The notes: generated by a model from the sequence alone, not told the origin. DNA of 18,021 nt from Clostridiales bacterium (GCA_004557805.1 SFFS01000031.1:1-18021), one strand, 5' to 3'; shown: positions 6,733-14,145, counted from the first letter of the stretch. Program-made: numbers and translations.

Positions 6733-7920
6733 ATGAGCAAGCTTCTGATTACCGGCGGCCGCGTGCTCACGCAGGAGCGCGAGCTGGACGGCGGCGCAGT
6801 CTCGGTTGAAAACGGAATCATTACCGGCGTATACGAAACGCCCCGCCCCGCGCAGCCCGGCGAAACCGTCGTCGATGCGCGAGGGCTGTATGTTTCACCC
6901 GGATTCATCGATATTCACGTGCACGGCGGCGGCGGGTTCGATTTCATGAGCGGCGAAAAGGAGCAGGTGATCGGCTGCTGCCGCACGCACCTGCGCCACG
7001 GCACGACGACCATCGTTCCCACGCTGTGCACGGCGGCATACGATTCGTTCGTGCGCGCCATGTCTGCCATCGACGCGGCTGCCGCCGCCATGGAACACGG
7101 GCCGTACATTCCCGGCATTCACCTGGAAGGGCCGTATTTCGCGCCGAGCCAGGCGGGCGCGCAGTCGCCCGAATTCCTGCGCAGACCCGATCCGGATGAG
7201 TATCTCGCCATCGTGGAGCGGTTCCCGAGCGTGATGCGCTGGGCCGCCGCGCCCGAGCTGCCCGGCGCGCTGGAAATGGGCCGCGCCCTCACCGCGCGCG
7301 GCGTGCGCATGTCGATGGGCCATTCCGACGCGACGTTTGATGAAGCGCTGCGCGCCTATGAATGCGGCTACACCTGCGTGACGCACCTGTATTCGGCGTG
7401 CTCATCCGTGCGGCGCATCAACGCCTATCGCCATGCGGGCATCGTTGAAGCCGCTTTCCTACTCGACGGGATGACAGTCGAAATCATCGCCGACGGCAAG
7501 CACCTGCCCGAAAGCCTGCTGCGGCTCATTTACAAAATCAAGGGTCCGGACCGCATCTGCCTGATTACCGACGGCATCAGCGCCGCCGGGCTGGAAAACG
7601 TTTCCGGAGAGATTTACGATCAGTCGATCCATTCGAAAATCATTATCGAAGATCAGGTGGCCAAAATGCCAGATCGCAGCTGCTTCGCCGGCAGCGTCGC
7701 CACCACCGACCGGCTCGTGCGCACGATGCATTCCCTTGCGCGCGTGCCAATGGCAGAGGCCGTAAAGATGGCGTCGGCCACGCCGGCGCGGCACCTGAAT
7801 ATTTTCGATAAAAAAGGCTCCATCGCCGTGGGCAAGGACGCGGATCTTCTGTTCTTTGACGACGACGTGCGCATCCGGCGCGTGCTGGTGCGCGGAGAAA
7901 CGGTGGAAGACGCATCCTGA
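6733..7920 (+). CDS. nagA: N-acetylglucosamine-6-phosphate deacetylase-like amidohydrolase
   Basis: This amidohydrolase-superfamily enzyme is predicted to remove acetate from N-acetylglucosamine-6-phosphate to give glucosamine-6-phosphate. The 395-aa length is normal. Metal and catalytic positions can be followed: H62-V-H64 in IDIHVHGGGGFDFM, E132 in HLEGPY, H197 in GHSDA, H218 in THLYSA and the catalytic-type Asp280 in ITDGISAAG. It differs from standard NagA in two substrate-contact motifs: THLYSACSS instead of THLFNAM, and CFAGSVATTD instead of LAGSxLTM. It may therefore be a sub-family with a related rather than identical substrate. The ATG at 6733 follows TTGGAGG. The gene is transcribed alone, with its own promoter and terminator; no nagB lies nearby. 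Confidence 0.85.
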   Translation: MSKLLITGGRVLTQERELDGGAVSVENGIITGVYETPRPAQPGETVVDARGLYVSPGFIDIHVHGGGGFDFMSGEKEQVIGCCRTHLRHGTTTIVPTLCTAAYDSFVRAMSAIDAAAAAMEHGPYIPGIHLEGPYFAPSQAGAQSPEFLRRPDPDEYLAIVERFPSVMRWAAAPELPGALEMGRALTARGVRMSMGHSDATFDEALRAYECGYTCVTHLYSACSSVRRINAYRHAGIVEAAFLLDGMTVEIIADGKHLPESLLRLIYKIKGPDRICLITDGISAAGLENVSGEIYDQSIHSKIIIEDQVAKMPDRSCFAGSVATTDRLVRTMHSLARVPMAEAVKMASATPARHLNIFDKKGSIAVGKDADLLFFDDDVRIRRVLVRGETVEDAS

Positions 7921-7929
7921 TAAACATGC

Positions 7930-7987
7930 GAGAGGGCTTTCGCCCTCTCTTCCGCTTTTTTCGGCGGCGTAATTCCGCCGTTTTTTT
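7930..7987 (+). terminator. Tandem terminator hairpins after nagA
   Basis: The first stem is GAGAGGGC (7930-7937) with GCCCTCTC (7942-7949). The second is CGGCGG (7962-7967) with CCGCCG (7975-7980), followed by seven T. The T run overlaps the end of the convergent iron-sulfur gene. Confidence 0.85.
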
Positions 7988-8615
7988 ATTGGATTTTCCC
8001 GTCCGTGCCGATGGTTACAACCTTCAGCGGAATCTCCTTGCCGCAGGCCTCCAGCGCCGTTTTCACGGCGAACTCCAGCCCGCCGCAGCACGGCACGGTC
8101 ATGCGCGTCACCGTCACGCCCGCAATCGCGTTGCGCGCGAAAATCTCCGTCAGCTTCTCGGCATATTTCACCGGATCGAGCTTCGGGCAGCCGACCAGCG
8201 TTACGCGTCCGCGGATGAATTCCTCATGAAAATTTCCGTATGCGTACGCCGTGCAGTCGGCGGCGATCAGCAGCTCCGCCCCGTCGAAATACGGCGCGGC
8301 GACCGGCGCAAGACGAATCTGCACGGGCCAGTTCGCGAGCCTGCTTTCAGCCTTCACGCCGGAAGGCTTTGCCGCGCGGGCGGCCAGATGCGCTTTCACA
8401 GCCTGCGCGTCATATGCGGGCGCTTCGCGCTCTTCAAACGAAATCGCCCCGGCCGGGCATGCGGGCAGGCAATCGCCGAGTCCGTCGCAATAATCCTCGC
8501 GCAGCAGCCGCGCCTTGCCGCCGATCATCCCGATCGCGCCCTCGTGGCACGCGCCTGCGCACAGGCCGCAGCCGCTGCATTTTTCCTCATCGATTTTTAC
8601 GATTCTCCGCTTCAT
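7986..8615 (-). CDS. 4Fe-4S dicluster-type iron-sulfur protein, function unknown
   Basis: The 209-aa protein has an N-terminal ferredoxin-like module and a C-terminal domain of about 130 residues. The first cluster motif is complete: C13-x2-C16-x2-C19-x3-C23 (CSGCGLCAGAC). The second reads C43-x5-C49-x3-C53-P (CDGLGDCLPACP), with Leu46 where the usual second cysteine would be. The C-terminal domain has further cysteines in IAADCTAYAYGNFHEE, LVGCPKLD and TVPCCGGLE. I recall this domain order in conserved anaerobe proteins of unclear role, possibly an electron carrier or a redox-responsive protein. The ATG at 8615 follows GGAGGG with 6 bases between; an in-frame ATG at 8621 touches that site and is unlikely. 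It is transcribed alone and convergently with nagA. Confidence 0.85.
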   Translation of the reverse strand: MKRRIVKIDEEKCSGCGLCAGACHEGAIGMIGGKARLLREDYCDGLGDCLPACPAGAISFEEREAPAYDAQAVKAHLAARAAKPSGVKAESRLANWPVQIRLAPVAAPYFDGAELLIAADCTAYAYGNFHEEFIRGRVTLVGCPKLDPVKYAEKLTEIFARNAIAGVTVTRMTVPCCGGLEFAVKTALEACGKEIPLKVVTIGTDGKIQ

Positions 8616-8630
8616 TTCCATCCCTCCGCG

Positions 8631-8648
8631 GGGTATGGTATCATACCC
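8631..8648. promoter_or_regulatory. Perfect dyad upstream of the iron-sulfur gene
   Basis: GGGTATG (8631-8637) and CATACCC (8642-8648) form a perfect inverted repeat with a 4-base centre. On the minus strand it contains TATGAT (8645-8640), a fair -10 box for the iron-sulfur gene. No good -35 is visible, which would suit an activator or repressor site. Confidence 0.45.
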
Positions 8649-8667
8649 GCGGCGCTGGCGCAACTGG

Positions 8668-8693
8668 AAAAGCCGCCCGGCTACCCGGACGGC
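8668..8693 (-). terminator. Terminator of the ABC importer operon
   Basis: On the minus strand GCCGTCCGG and CCGGGCGGC (arms 8693-8685 and 8680-8672) form a 9-base-pair stem with one G-U pair and a 4-base loop, followed by TTTT. A second perfect hairpin without a T run (ATGGCCGC, 8710-8717, with 8721-8728) lies between it and the ATPase stop. Confidence 0.7.
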
Positions 8694-8739
8694 CGCGAAT
8701 CTGTTTTTCATGGCCGCCCTGCGGCCATAAATTCATCCG

Positions 8740-9474
8740 TCATTTCAGCACGTTCGCAAGGAACGCCTTCGTGCGCTCCTGCTGCGGGTGATCGAGCACC
8801 TGCTCCGGCGTTCCGGCTTCGAGGATAACGCCCGCGTCCATGAACACCACCTTGCTGGCCACGCTGCGGGCAAAGCCCATTTCGTGCGTAACCACAAGCA
8901 TGGTCAGGCCGCTGCGCGCCAGCTCCTGCATTACGTTCAGCACCTCGCCCACCATTTCCGGATCGAGCGCCGAAGTCGGCTCGTCGAACAGCAGCACTTC
9001 CGGATCCATCGCCAGCGCGCGCGCGATGGCCACGCGCTGCTTCTGGCCGCCCGAAAGCTGGCGCGGCCGCGCGTTGATGAACTGATCCATGCCCACCTTG
9101 GCGAGATATTTCATCGCGTTCCCGCGGCTTTCCTTTTCGCCGCGCCCGAGCGCTTTCATCTGGCCGTACATGCAGTTCTTCAGCACGGTCATGTTTTCAA
9201 ACAGGTTGAACTGCTGAAACACCATGCCCACCTTCGCATGGAACGCGGGCATCGACAGACCGCCCGTCTGTATGTTCTGTCCGTGATAAAGGATTTCGCC
9301 CGCGTCGGGCGTTTCCAGCAGGTTGATGCAGCGCAGAAGCGTGCTCTTGCCGCTGCCGGAGGAGCCGATGACGCATACCACCTCGCCCGCCTGCGCGGCG
9401 AAGTCGATATCGCGCAGCACCTCATGCGCGCCGAATGATTTGCGCAGGTGGCGGATCTCCAATACGTTTTCCAT
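8740..9474 (-). CDS. Amino acid ABC transporter ATP-binding protein, probably lysine
   Basis: The 244-aa product is the cytoplasmic ATPase of a polar amino acid uptake transporter (GlnQ/HisP group). It carries Walker A GSSGSGKST (37-45), a Q-loop in MVFQQFNLF, the signature LSGGQKQRVAIARAL, Walker B VLLFDEPTSALD and the switch histidine in VVTHEMGFA. The ATG at 9474 directly abuts the TAA stop of the permease gene, with GAGGAG inside the last permease codons, so the two are translationally coupled. Two conserved features of the PAAT family, MGFARSVA and the short C-terminus, are present. The lysine assignment comes from the upstream riboswitch and not from this subunit. Confidence 0.95.
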   Translation of the reverse strand: MENVLEIRHLRKSFGAHEVLRDIDFAAQAGEVVCVIGSSGSGKSTLLRCINLLETPDAGEILYHGQNIQTGGLSMPAFHAKVGMVFQQFNLFENMTVLKNCMYGQMKALGRGEKESRGNAMKYLAKVGMDQFINARPRQLSGGQKQRVAIARALAMDPEVLLFDEPTSALDPEMVGEVLNVMQELARSGLTMLVVTHEMGFARSVASKVVFMDAGVILEAGTPEQVLDHPQQERTKAFLANVLK

Positions 9475-10248
9475 TTATTTCTCCTCCGTCACGGTAATCA
9501 CCGACGCGCTGTCGGACTGCGAGCCGCAGATGACGTAATGATCCGGGCCCTCAAGCTTCTTCTCCAGCAGACGGATCGCGCGCGTCACCAGGAGCGTGAG
9601 CACCAGATAGATGCAGCCGGTGATGAAGAACACCTCGAAATAGCGGAAATACGTACCCGCCGCCGATTTCGACTGGAAGAACAGTTCCGAAACCGAAATC
9701 ACGTTCAATACGCTGGAATCCTTGATGTTGACGATAAACTCGTTGCCGATGGACGGCAGGATGTTGCGCACGGCCTGCGGCAGCACCACACCGGTCATCG
9801 TCTGCCAGTGCGTCAGGCCGATGGAGTGCGCGGCCTCAGTCTGACCCTTATCGATGGACAGAATGCCGCCGCGGATGATTTCCGCCATATACGCGCCGGT
9901 GTTGACCGATACGATCAGCACAGCCGCGGCGATTTCGTTCATCGTAATGCCGAGATACTGCATCGCGCCGTAGTAGATAATCATCGCCTGCACGATCATC
10001 GGCGTGCCGCGGAAAACCTGAATGTAGACGTTCATGATTCCGTGCAGCACCTTGACAGCGGCGCGTCTGCCCTTTCCCGCGCCCTGCGCGGGTTCAACCG
10101 TGCGCGCGATAGCCGCCAGAAGCCCCAGCAGGAAGCCCAGCAGCGTGCCGCTGACGGCGACGAGCATCGTAATGCCCGTGCCGCGCAGGAACAGCACGCC
10201 GTATTTTTGCAGCAGGAACCAGACCCAACCAAAGAACGTTGTCGGCAT
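9475..10248 (-). CDS. Amino acid ABC transporter permease, probably lysine
   Basis: The 257-aa protein is an inner-membrane subunit of the polar amino acid (His/Glu/Gln/Arg/opine, 3-TM) permease family. Hydrophobic stretches appear near residues 20-45 (ITMLVAVSGTLLGFLLGLL), 85-120 and 195-225. The EAA loop that docks the ATPase is seen as QTEAAHSIGLTHWQTMTGVVLPQAVRNILP-like sequence near residues 137-165, with conserved EAAHSIGLT. Only one permease gene is present, so the channel is probably a homodimer. A basic insertion (AGKGRRAAVK) lies between early segments. The gene starts 18 bases after the binding-protein stop with AGAGGGG as ribosome binding site. Confidence 0.94.
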   Translation of the reverse strand: MPTTFFGWVWFLLQKYGVLFLRGTGITMLVAVSGTLLGFLLGLLAAIARTVEPAQGAGKGRRAAVKVLHGIMNVYIQVFRGTPMIVQAMIIYYGAMQYLGITMNEIAAAVLIVSVNTGAYMAEIIRGGILSIDKGQTEAAHSIGLTHWQTMTGVVLPQAVRNILPSIGNEFIVNIKDSSVLNVISVSELFFQSKSAAGTYFRYFEVFFITGCIYLVLTLLVTRAIRLLEKKLEGPDHYVICGSQSDSASVITVTEEK

Positions 10249-10266
10249 AATAACCCCTCTTGCGCG

Positions 10267-11073
10267 TTATTCGGAAACGGGCTGCGCGGCCACAGCGTCG
10301 TCCATGATCTGCTGACGCTCTTCGCGGCTGATTTCAGCCAGCGCCGCGTTGATGGAATCCTTCAGCGGGCTGCCCTTGACGATGCCCACGGCGATGGCCA
10401 CATCCTCGGGAGAGGCTTCAAAGCCCTCGCCCTCCGGGAACGAAACGAACGTCAGTTCCGGATTGGCGGCCACGGCCGACACAGCGCCGGGACGCTCGGA
10501 GACATAGCCGTCGATCGCGCCCGCGTTCAGCGCCACGATCATCGCCGGGAAGGTTTCCATGGCCGTCGCCTTCTTCACGCCCGGAATCTGATCGATAACG
10601 GTATAGTGGAAGGTATTCAGCTGGCCGGTAATGCGCGCGCCGGAGAAATCGGCCAGGCTCGAAGCGGCGGCATACGGGCCGTCCGCGCGGACGACGAGCA
10701 CGAGGTCGCTCTCGTAATACGGATCGGTAAAATCGATGGTCAGCTTGCGCTCTTCGGTGGGGCTCATGCCCGCGATGATCGCGTCGATCTTGCCGCTCAT
10801 GAGCGCCATGGTCAGGCCGTCCCATTCAATCTTGACGATTTCAAGCTCCATGCCCAGTGCGTCCGCCACGCGGCGCGCGATACGCACGTCGTAGCCGTCG
10901 GCATACCCGCCCGCGGCGATCGGCACGGCGTATTCGCTTTCTTCGGCCTGCGTCCAGTTAAAGGGCGCGTAGTTGCACTCCATGCCCACGCGGAGCGTGT
11001 CGGCAAGAGCGGTCGAGCAAAGCAGCATCACAACAGCGAGTCCTAGGGCGAGAATGTTTCTGAAAGTCCTCAT
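10267..11073 (-). CDS. Amino acid ABC transporter substrate-binding protein, probably lysine
   Basis: The 268-aa protein is a family-3 extracellular solute-binding protein. It has a signal peptide (RNILALGLAVVMLLCSTALAD) followed by the standard start of the mature domain, LRVGMECNYAPFNW, and later blocks GGYADGYDVRIARRVADALG, IIAGMSPTEERKLTIDFTDPYY and the amino-acid clamp region. A cysteine is present in the signal region (MLLCSTALA), but leucine precedes it and no proper lipobox is formed; ALA-D looks like a signal peptidase I site. The ATG at 11073 follows GGAGGAACGAAAC. It is the first gene of the operon behind the lysine riboswitch, which is the main reason to propose lysine as ligand. 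Confidence 0.93.
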   Translation of the reverse strand: MRTFRNILALGLAVVMLLCSTALADTLRVGMECNYAPFNWTQAEESEYAVPIAAGGYADGYDVRIARRVADALGMELEIVKIEWDGLTMALMSGKIDAIIAGMSPTEERKLTIDFTDPYYESDLVLVVRADGPYAAASSLADFSGARITGQLNTFHYTVIDQIPGVKKATAMETFPAMIVALNAGAIDGYVSERPGAVSAVAANPELTFVSFPEGEGFEASPEDVAIAVGIVKGSPLKDSINAALAEISREERQQIMDDAVAAQPVSE

Positions 11074-11089
11074 GTTTCGTTCCTCCGCA

Positions 11090-11125
11090 TAAAACTAAAA
11101 TAGTCGATGCGTGGAACGCATCGAC
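11090..11125 (-). terminator. Riboswitch-controlled terminator before the ABC operon
   Basis: On the minus strand GTCGATGCG (11125-11117) and CGCATCGAC (11111-11103) form a perfect 9-base-pair stem with a 5-base loop, followed by TATTTTAGTTTT. It lies between the lysine riboswitch and the first gene, so it is the likely expression platform. Confidence 0.85.
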
Positions 11126-11163
11126 TTTGTGTAGAATCATTGATAGAATACAACAATGAAACC

Positions 11164-11341
11164 ACTGCCAATAGCGCTCCACAATCCATGATTGTGACAG
11201 TCGGCCGGATGTTCTCCGTCCGCCCAGCTTCGGCCTCATGCAGGAAGCCCCCGCTTCGGCAGGATCCCCTTTCGTCCGGTTTTAGCGCCGCTGCAGCGGC
11301 TCCTCCGGCCTACTTTTGAATCCCGCGCCTCTAAGTGCAGT
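11164..11341 (-). ncRNA. Lysine riboswitch (L box)
   Basis: On the minus strand the leader contains the L-box blocks in order: TTAGAGGCGCGG, AAGTAGGCCGGAGG, CGAAAGGGGATCCTGCCGA, a GC-rich arm around GAAGC, GCTGGGCGGAC, and GACTGTCACAATC before the closing strand. ACTGC (11341-11337) and GCAGT (11168-11164) close the P1 helix, giving about 178 bases, the usual size. A terminator follows at 11090-11125, so lysine binding should end transcription early and shut off uptake. Confidence 0.95.
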
Positions 11342-11377
11342 CGTCCTTTGGGCTTGCGCCCTATGAACTTGGGTTGA

Positions 11378-11406
11378 AGTATACAGGCATTCCGCGGCTT
11401 TGTCAA
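11378..11406 (-). promoter_or_regulatory. Promoter of the lysine riboswitch/ABC operon
   Basis: On the minus strand a perfect TTGACA (11406-11401) and TATACT (11383-11378) are separated by 17 bases. It begins only about 40 bases after the upstream PLP-enzyme stop codon, in a region with no clear terminator for that gene. Confidence 0.88.
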
Positions 11407-11447
11407 GCCCCTGCGGCATTTTTTTGCAGCTTTTCGCCTGGAATCCT

Positions 11448-12623
11448 TCAAATTTTCGCAAGCACGTCCGCAGCGCGCGCCAGCGCGCCGAGAACGTTGG
11501 CCCGCGGCGTAGCGATATTCATGCGCAGGAACCCCCGCCCTTCCTCGCAGAAGCTCATGCCGCCGGAAAACGCCGCGCCCGCTTCGAACACCATTTTCCG
11601 CTCCAGCTCCTTCTGCTCGAGCCCGTAATCACGCATGTCGAGCCACATCAGATACGTGCCCTCCAGCCGCGAAACCTTCACGCGCGGCATTTTTTCGGCG
11701 ATAAGCGCCTCTACCGCGCTGCGCGTGCCGTCGAGGTATTCCAGCAGCGCGTCGAGCCACGGCGCGCCGTGGGCGTATGCCGCCGTCTGCGCGAGCTTTC
11801 CGAACAGGTTGATTTCGCCCAGCCCCATGCGCGTAAGGAACGCCTGCATTTTTTCTCGATCGGCTGCATTTCCGAACAGCATCGTCGAACTGCGCATCCC
11901 CGCGAGGTTGAACGTTTTCGTGGCCGAAACGAAGCTGACTGCGTTCGGATGGACGCAGAGCATCGGCGTATGGCGGAAACCGGGCATTTCAAAATCGGCG
12001 TGGATTTCATCGCTGACAACGCGCGCGCCGTAGCGTTCGCACAGATCGCCGGCCGCCTGCAATTCGCCGCGCGTCCACACGCGGCCGACGGGATTATGCG
12101 GGCTGCACAGCAGCAGCATTTTCACGCCGCGCCGCAGGCCCACTTCGAGGTTCTCCAGATCCATCTCCCAGCCGTTTTCCGTCTGGCGCAGGCAGTTTTT
12201 ATAGAGCCTGCGGCCGGTGTTTTTCACGCTCCGTTCGAACGGGCCGTACACCGGCGGCTGAATGGCGACAAGATCACCCGGATCGGTGAACGCGTTAATC
12301 GCAAACGAAAGGCTGTCCACCACACCGGGGCTGGGCAGCGTCTGTTCGGGCGCGATAGAAAGGCCGTGGCGGGCCTTCATCCAATCGCAGACGGTCTGCG
12401 CAATGGCGGGATCGTCGTCCGGATAGCCGAACACGCCGTGCCGGGCGCGCACGACGAGCGCGTCGGTCACTTCCGCGGGAGACGCAAAATCCATATCGGC
12501 GACCCACAGCGGCGTCGCGTCGGCGCGGCCAAAGACCGCCTGCCGCCCATCCCACTTGCAGCAGCCCGTATTCTCCCGGTTCACTCCCTGATCGAACAGC
12601 GCGAAATATTCTTCTTTCGTCAT
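11448..12623 (-). CDS. PLP-dependent aminotransferase/C-S lyase, MalY/PatB family
   Basis: The 391-aa product belongs to the class I/II aminotransferase fold and to the MalY/PatB group, whose members act mostly as cystathionine beta-lyases and sometimes as regulators. The N-terminal PLWVADMDFASP (residues 38-49) is the group hallmark. VVSDEIHADF holds the PLP-contacting Asp, and Lys236 in SATKTFNLAGMRSS is the predicted PLP lysine. I chose the ATG at 12623 because it follows AGGAGG; a longer frame to 12689 has no start signal and runs through the promoter. It is transcribed alone, divergently from the M28 peptidase gene across a shared palindrome. Aminotransferase activity instead of lyase activity cannot be excluded from sequence. 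Confidence 0.9.
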   Translation of the reverse strand: MTKEEYFALFDQGVNRENTGCCKWDGRQAVFGRADATPLWVADMDFASPAEVTDALVVRARHGVFGYPDDDPAIAQTVCDWMKARHGLSIAPEQTLPSPGVVDSLSFAINAFTDPGDLVAIQPPVYGPFERSVKNTGRRLYKNCLRQTENGWEMDLENLEVGLRRGVKMLLLCSPHNPVGRVWTRGELQAAGDLCERYGARVVSDEIHADFEMPGFRHTPMLCVHPNAVSFVSATKTFNLAGMRSSTMLFGNAADREKMQAFLTRMGLGEINLFGKLAQTAAYAHGAPWLDALLEYLDGTRSAVEALIAEKMPRVKVSRLEGTYLMWLDMRDYGLEQKELERKMVFEAGAAFSGGMSFCEEGRGFLRMNIATPRANVLGALARAADVLAKI

Positions 12624-12691
12624 AAAAACCAACCTCCTGCGTGATCGCTCCGAAACCGTTGCAGAAAACGGCGCTTTTCGGCGCTGCATCC

Positions 12692-12720
12692 ATCGTAGCC
12701 CGACGCGCAGGGTTTGTCAA
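12692..12720 (-). promoter_or_regulatory. Promoter of the MalY/PatB-like gene
   Basis: On the minus strand TTGACA (12720-12715) and TACGAT (12697-12692) are separated by 17 bases. The -35 box lies in the left arm of the palindrome at 12710-12734. Confidence 0.75.
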
Positions 12721-12734
12721 GCATTGACAAACCC
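12710..12734. promoter_or_regulatory. Perfect 11-bp palindrome covering two divergent -35 boxes
   Basis: GGGTTTGTCAA (12710-12720) and TTGACAAACCC (12724-12734) are exact reverse complements around GCA. Each arm carries one TTGACA box, one per strand. It may be a shared operator, or the symmetry may simply reflect back-to-back promoters with extra matching flanks. Confidence 0.7.
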
Positions 12735-12751
12735 GTGCGATGTGATATGCT
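12724..12751 (+). promoter_or_regulatory. Promoter of the M28 peptidase gene
   Basis: TTGACA (12724-12729) and TATGCT (12746-12751) are separated by 16 bases. The -35 lies in the right arm of the palindrome; the start codon follows 65 bases later. Confidence 0.7.
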
Positions 12752-12816
12752 GGAAGCGCGCCGCGTTTTTCTTTCCCCGGCGGCGCAATGATTCCCGCAG
12801 CCTGGAGGTAGTTTCC

Positions 12817-14052
12817 ATGAACGAATATCCCCTCTCTCTTGTTGAAAAGCTCAGCTTCGTCCGCTATGGCGGCACGCTCGAAGAAGCGCGCGCCGCGCAG
12901 ATTCTGCTCGACGAGCTCGCCTGCGCCGGCGGCCGCGGCGAACTGATGGAGTTCGAGGTCGAAGCGCCCGTGCCCGGCGCGTGCGAATTCAGCGCTCTCG
13001 CTCCCTGCGCGCGCACCGTTCCCGCCATCCCCTACGGCATGTCGGGCGAGCTGGACGGAGCCGAGCTGAACCTCTATTACGCCGCACGCGGCGTTGAAGA
13101 GGATTTCGCCGGCATGGACGATCTTTCCGGTACGGCCGTCCTGCTCAACGCGCTTACGCTCGACGCCTATAAAGAGCTTGTCAAACGCCGCGCCGCAGCG
13201 TTTATCACCATTTCCGGCAAGTACTACGACACGCCCGAAACGGCCAGCATGTATCCGCGCAACCTGCGTCCGCGCTTCCGCGAGGAAGGCGTAATCCCCG
13301 GCCTCGCCATCTGCGCTTCGGACGTGACGGAGCTGCTGCGCTGCGAAACCAGCCGCGTCCGCCTCACGCTGCGCCAGGGCGAAACGACGCGTCTTTCCCG
13401 CAACGTGCTCGCGGTCGTCCCCGGCGCGGAGCGCCCCGACGAATCCATCGTTCTTACCGCGCATTACGACAGCGTACCGCTCGGAACCGGATCGTGGGAC
13501 AACGCCACGGGCGCGGCGGCGCTGTGCGCCATCTATCGCTACTTCGTCAGCCATCCCGCGCGCCGCACGCTGCGGTTCGTCTGGTGCGGCTCGGAAGAGC
13601 AGGGCCTGCTCGGCTCGAAGGCGTATATCGCGCAGCAGGAAGCGCTGATCGACCAGATCAAATTCTGCTTCAACTTCGACATGTGCGGCACCATTCTCGG
13701 GCCGAACCACATCGTCGTCACCGGCGGCGACGACCTGAAGCATTTCATCGAGCAGTTCTGCCGCGAACAGGGCTATTCCGCCGAGTTCGATGTAAACGTA
13801 CATTCGAGCGATTCCGCGCCCTTCTGCGATCGCGGCATCCCGGCGCTCGGCCTTTCGCGCGAGACGCGCACGGCGGAGATTCACACCCGGCGCGACCTGA
13901 TGCCGCCGCTGGGCAACCGGCAGCTGCGCGAAAACGTCGATTTCGCCGTCCGGCTGATCGACCGCGTAGCCAATTCCGTGCGCATGCCCGTCCCCTGCGG
14001 CATGCCGGACGAAATGAAGGAAAAGCTGGACAAGTATTTCCGCCGGAAATAA
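12817..14052 (+). CDS. M28-family zinc metallopeptidase (aminopeptidase-like)
   Basis: The 411-aa product is a cytoplasmic-looking member of peptidase family M28 (no signal peptide). The zinc-site residues can be followed in order: H216 in TAHYDSVP, bridging D228 in SWDNATG, the catalytic base E260 with ligand E261 in CGSEEQGLLGS, D288 in FNFDMCG and H356 in AEIHTRRD. The first 200 residues contain an inserted segment like a PA-type domain and a conserved MDDLSGTAVLL stretch. The ATG at 12817 follows CTGGAGGT; an open frame back to 12724 starts inside the promoter and is not used. It would be expected to release N-terminal amino acids from peptides. It is alone in its transcript and divergent from the MalY/PatB-like gene. 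Confidence 0.9.
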   Translation: MNEYPLSLVEKLSFVRYGGTLEEARAAQILLDELACAGGRGELMEFEVEAPVPGACEFSALAPCARTVPAIPYGMSGELDGAELNLYYAARGVEEDFAGMDDLSGTAVLLNALTLDAYKELVKRRAAAFITISGKYYDTPETASMYPRNLRPRFREEGVIPGLAICASDVTELLRCETSRVRLTLRQGETTRLSRNVLAVVPGAERPDESIVLTAHYDSVPLGTGSWDNATGAAALCAIYRYFVSHPARRTLRFVWCGSEEQGLLGSKAYIAQQEALIDQIKFCFNFDMCGTILGPNHIVVTGGDDLKHFIEQFCREQGYSAEFDVNVHSSDSAPFCDRGIPALGLSRETRTAEIHTRRDLMPPLGNRQLRENVDFAVRLIDRVANSVRMPVPCGMPDEMKEKLDKYFRRK

Positions 14053-14145
14053 CCGCCTGCGCGCCTGGTTTTCATTTTTCCGCGCAGGGCGCGGAAAATA
14101 AAGGCGAACCTTTGCGCAAGCTCCGGCGCCGTCCCGAAACGCAGC

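Noticed and set aside
9448..11046. A 532-codon open frame on the plus strand opposite the ABC permease and binding protein
   Set aside because: It is the antisense shadow of two conserved transporter genes, rich in His and Arg, without a domain.
2939..11406. Shared TTGACAAAGCCG at the galK upstream region and the lysine operon promoter as a common regulatory site
   Set aside because: Six bases are simply the -35 hexamer and the rest is a short match in two unrelated operons. There are too few copies to support a regulator.
14076..14098. Perfect TTTTCCGCGC/GCGCGGAAAA hairpin as a terminator
   Set aside because: Neither strand has a U tract after the stem. The better terminator for the M28 gene is at 14146-14184.
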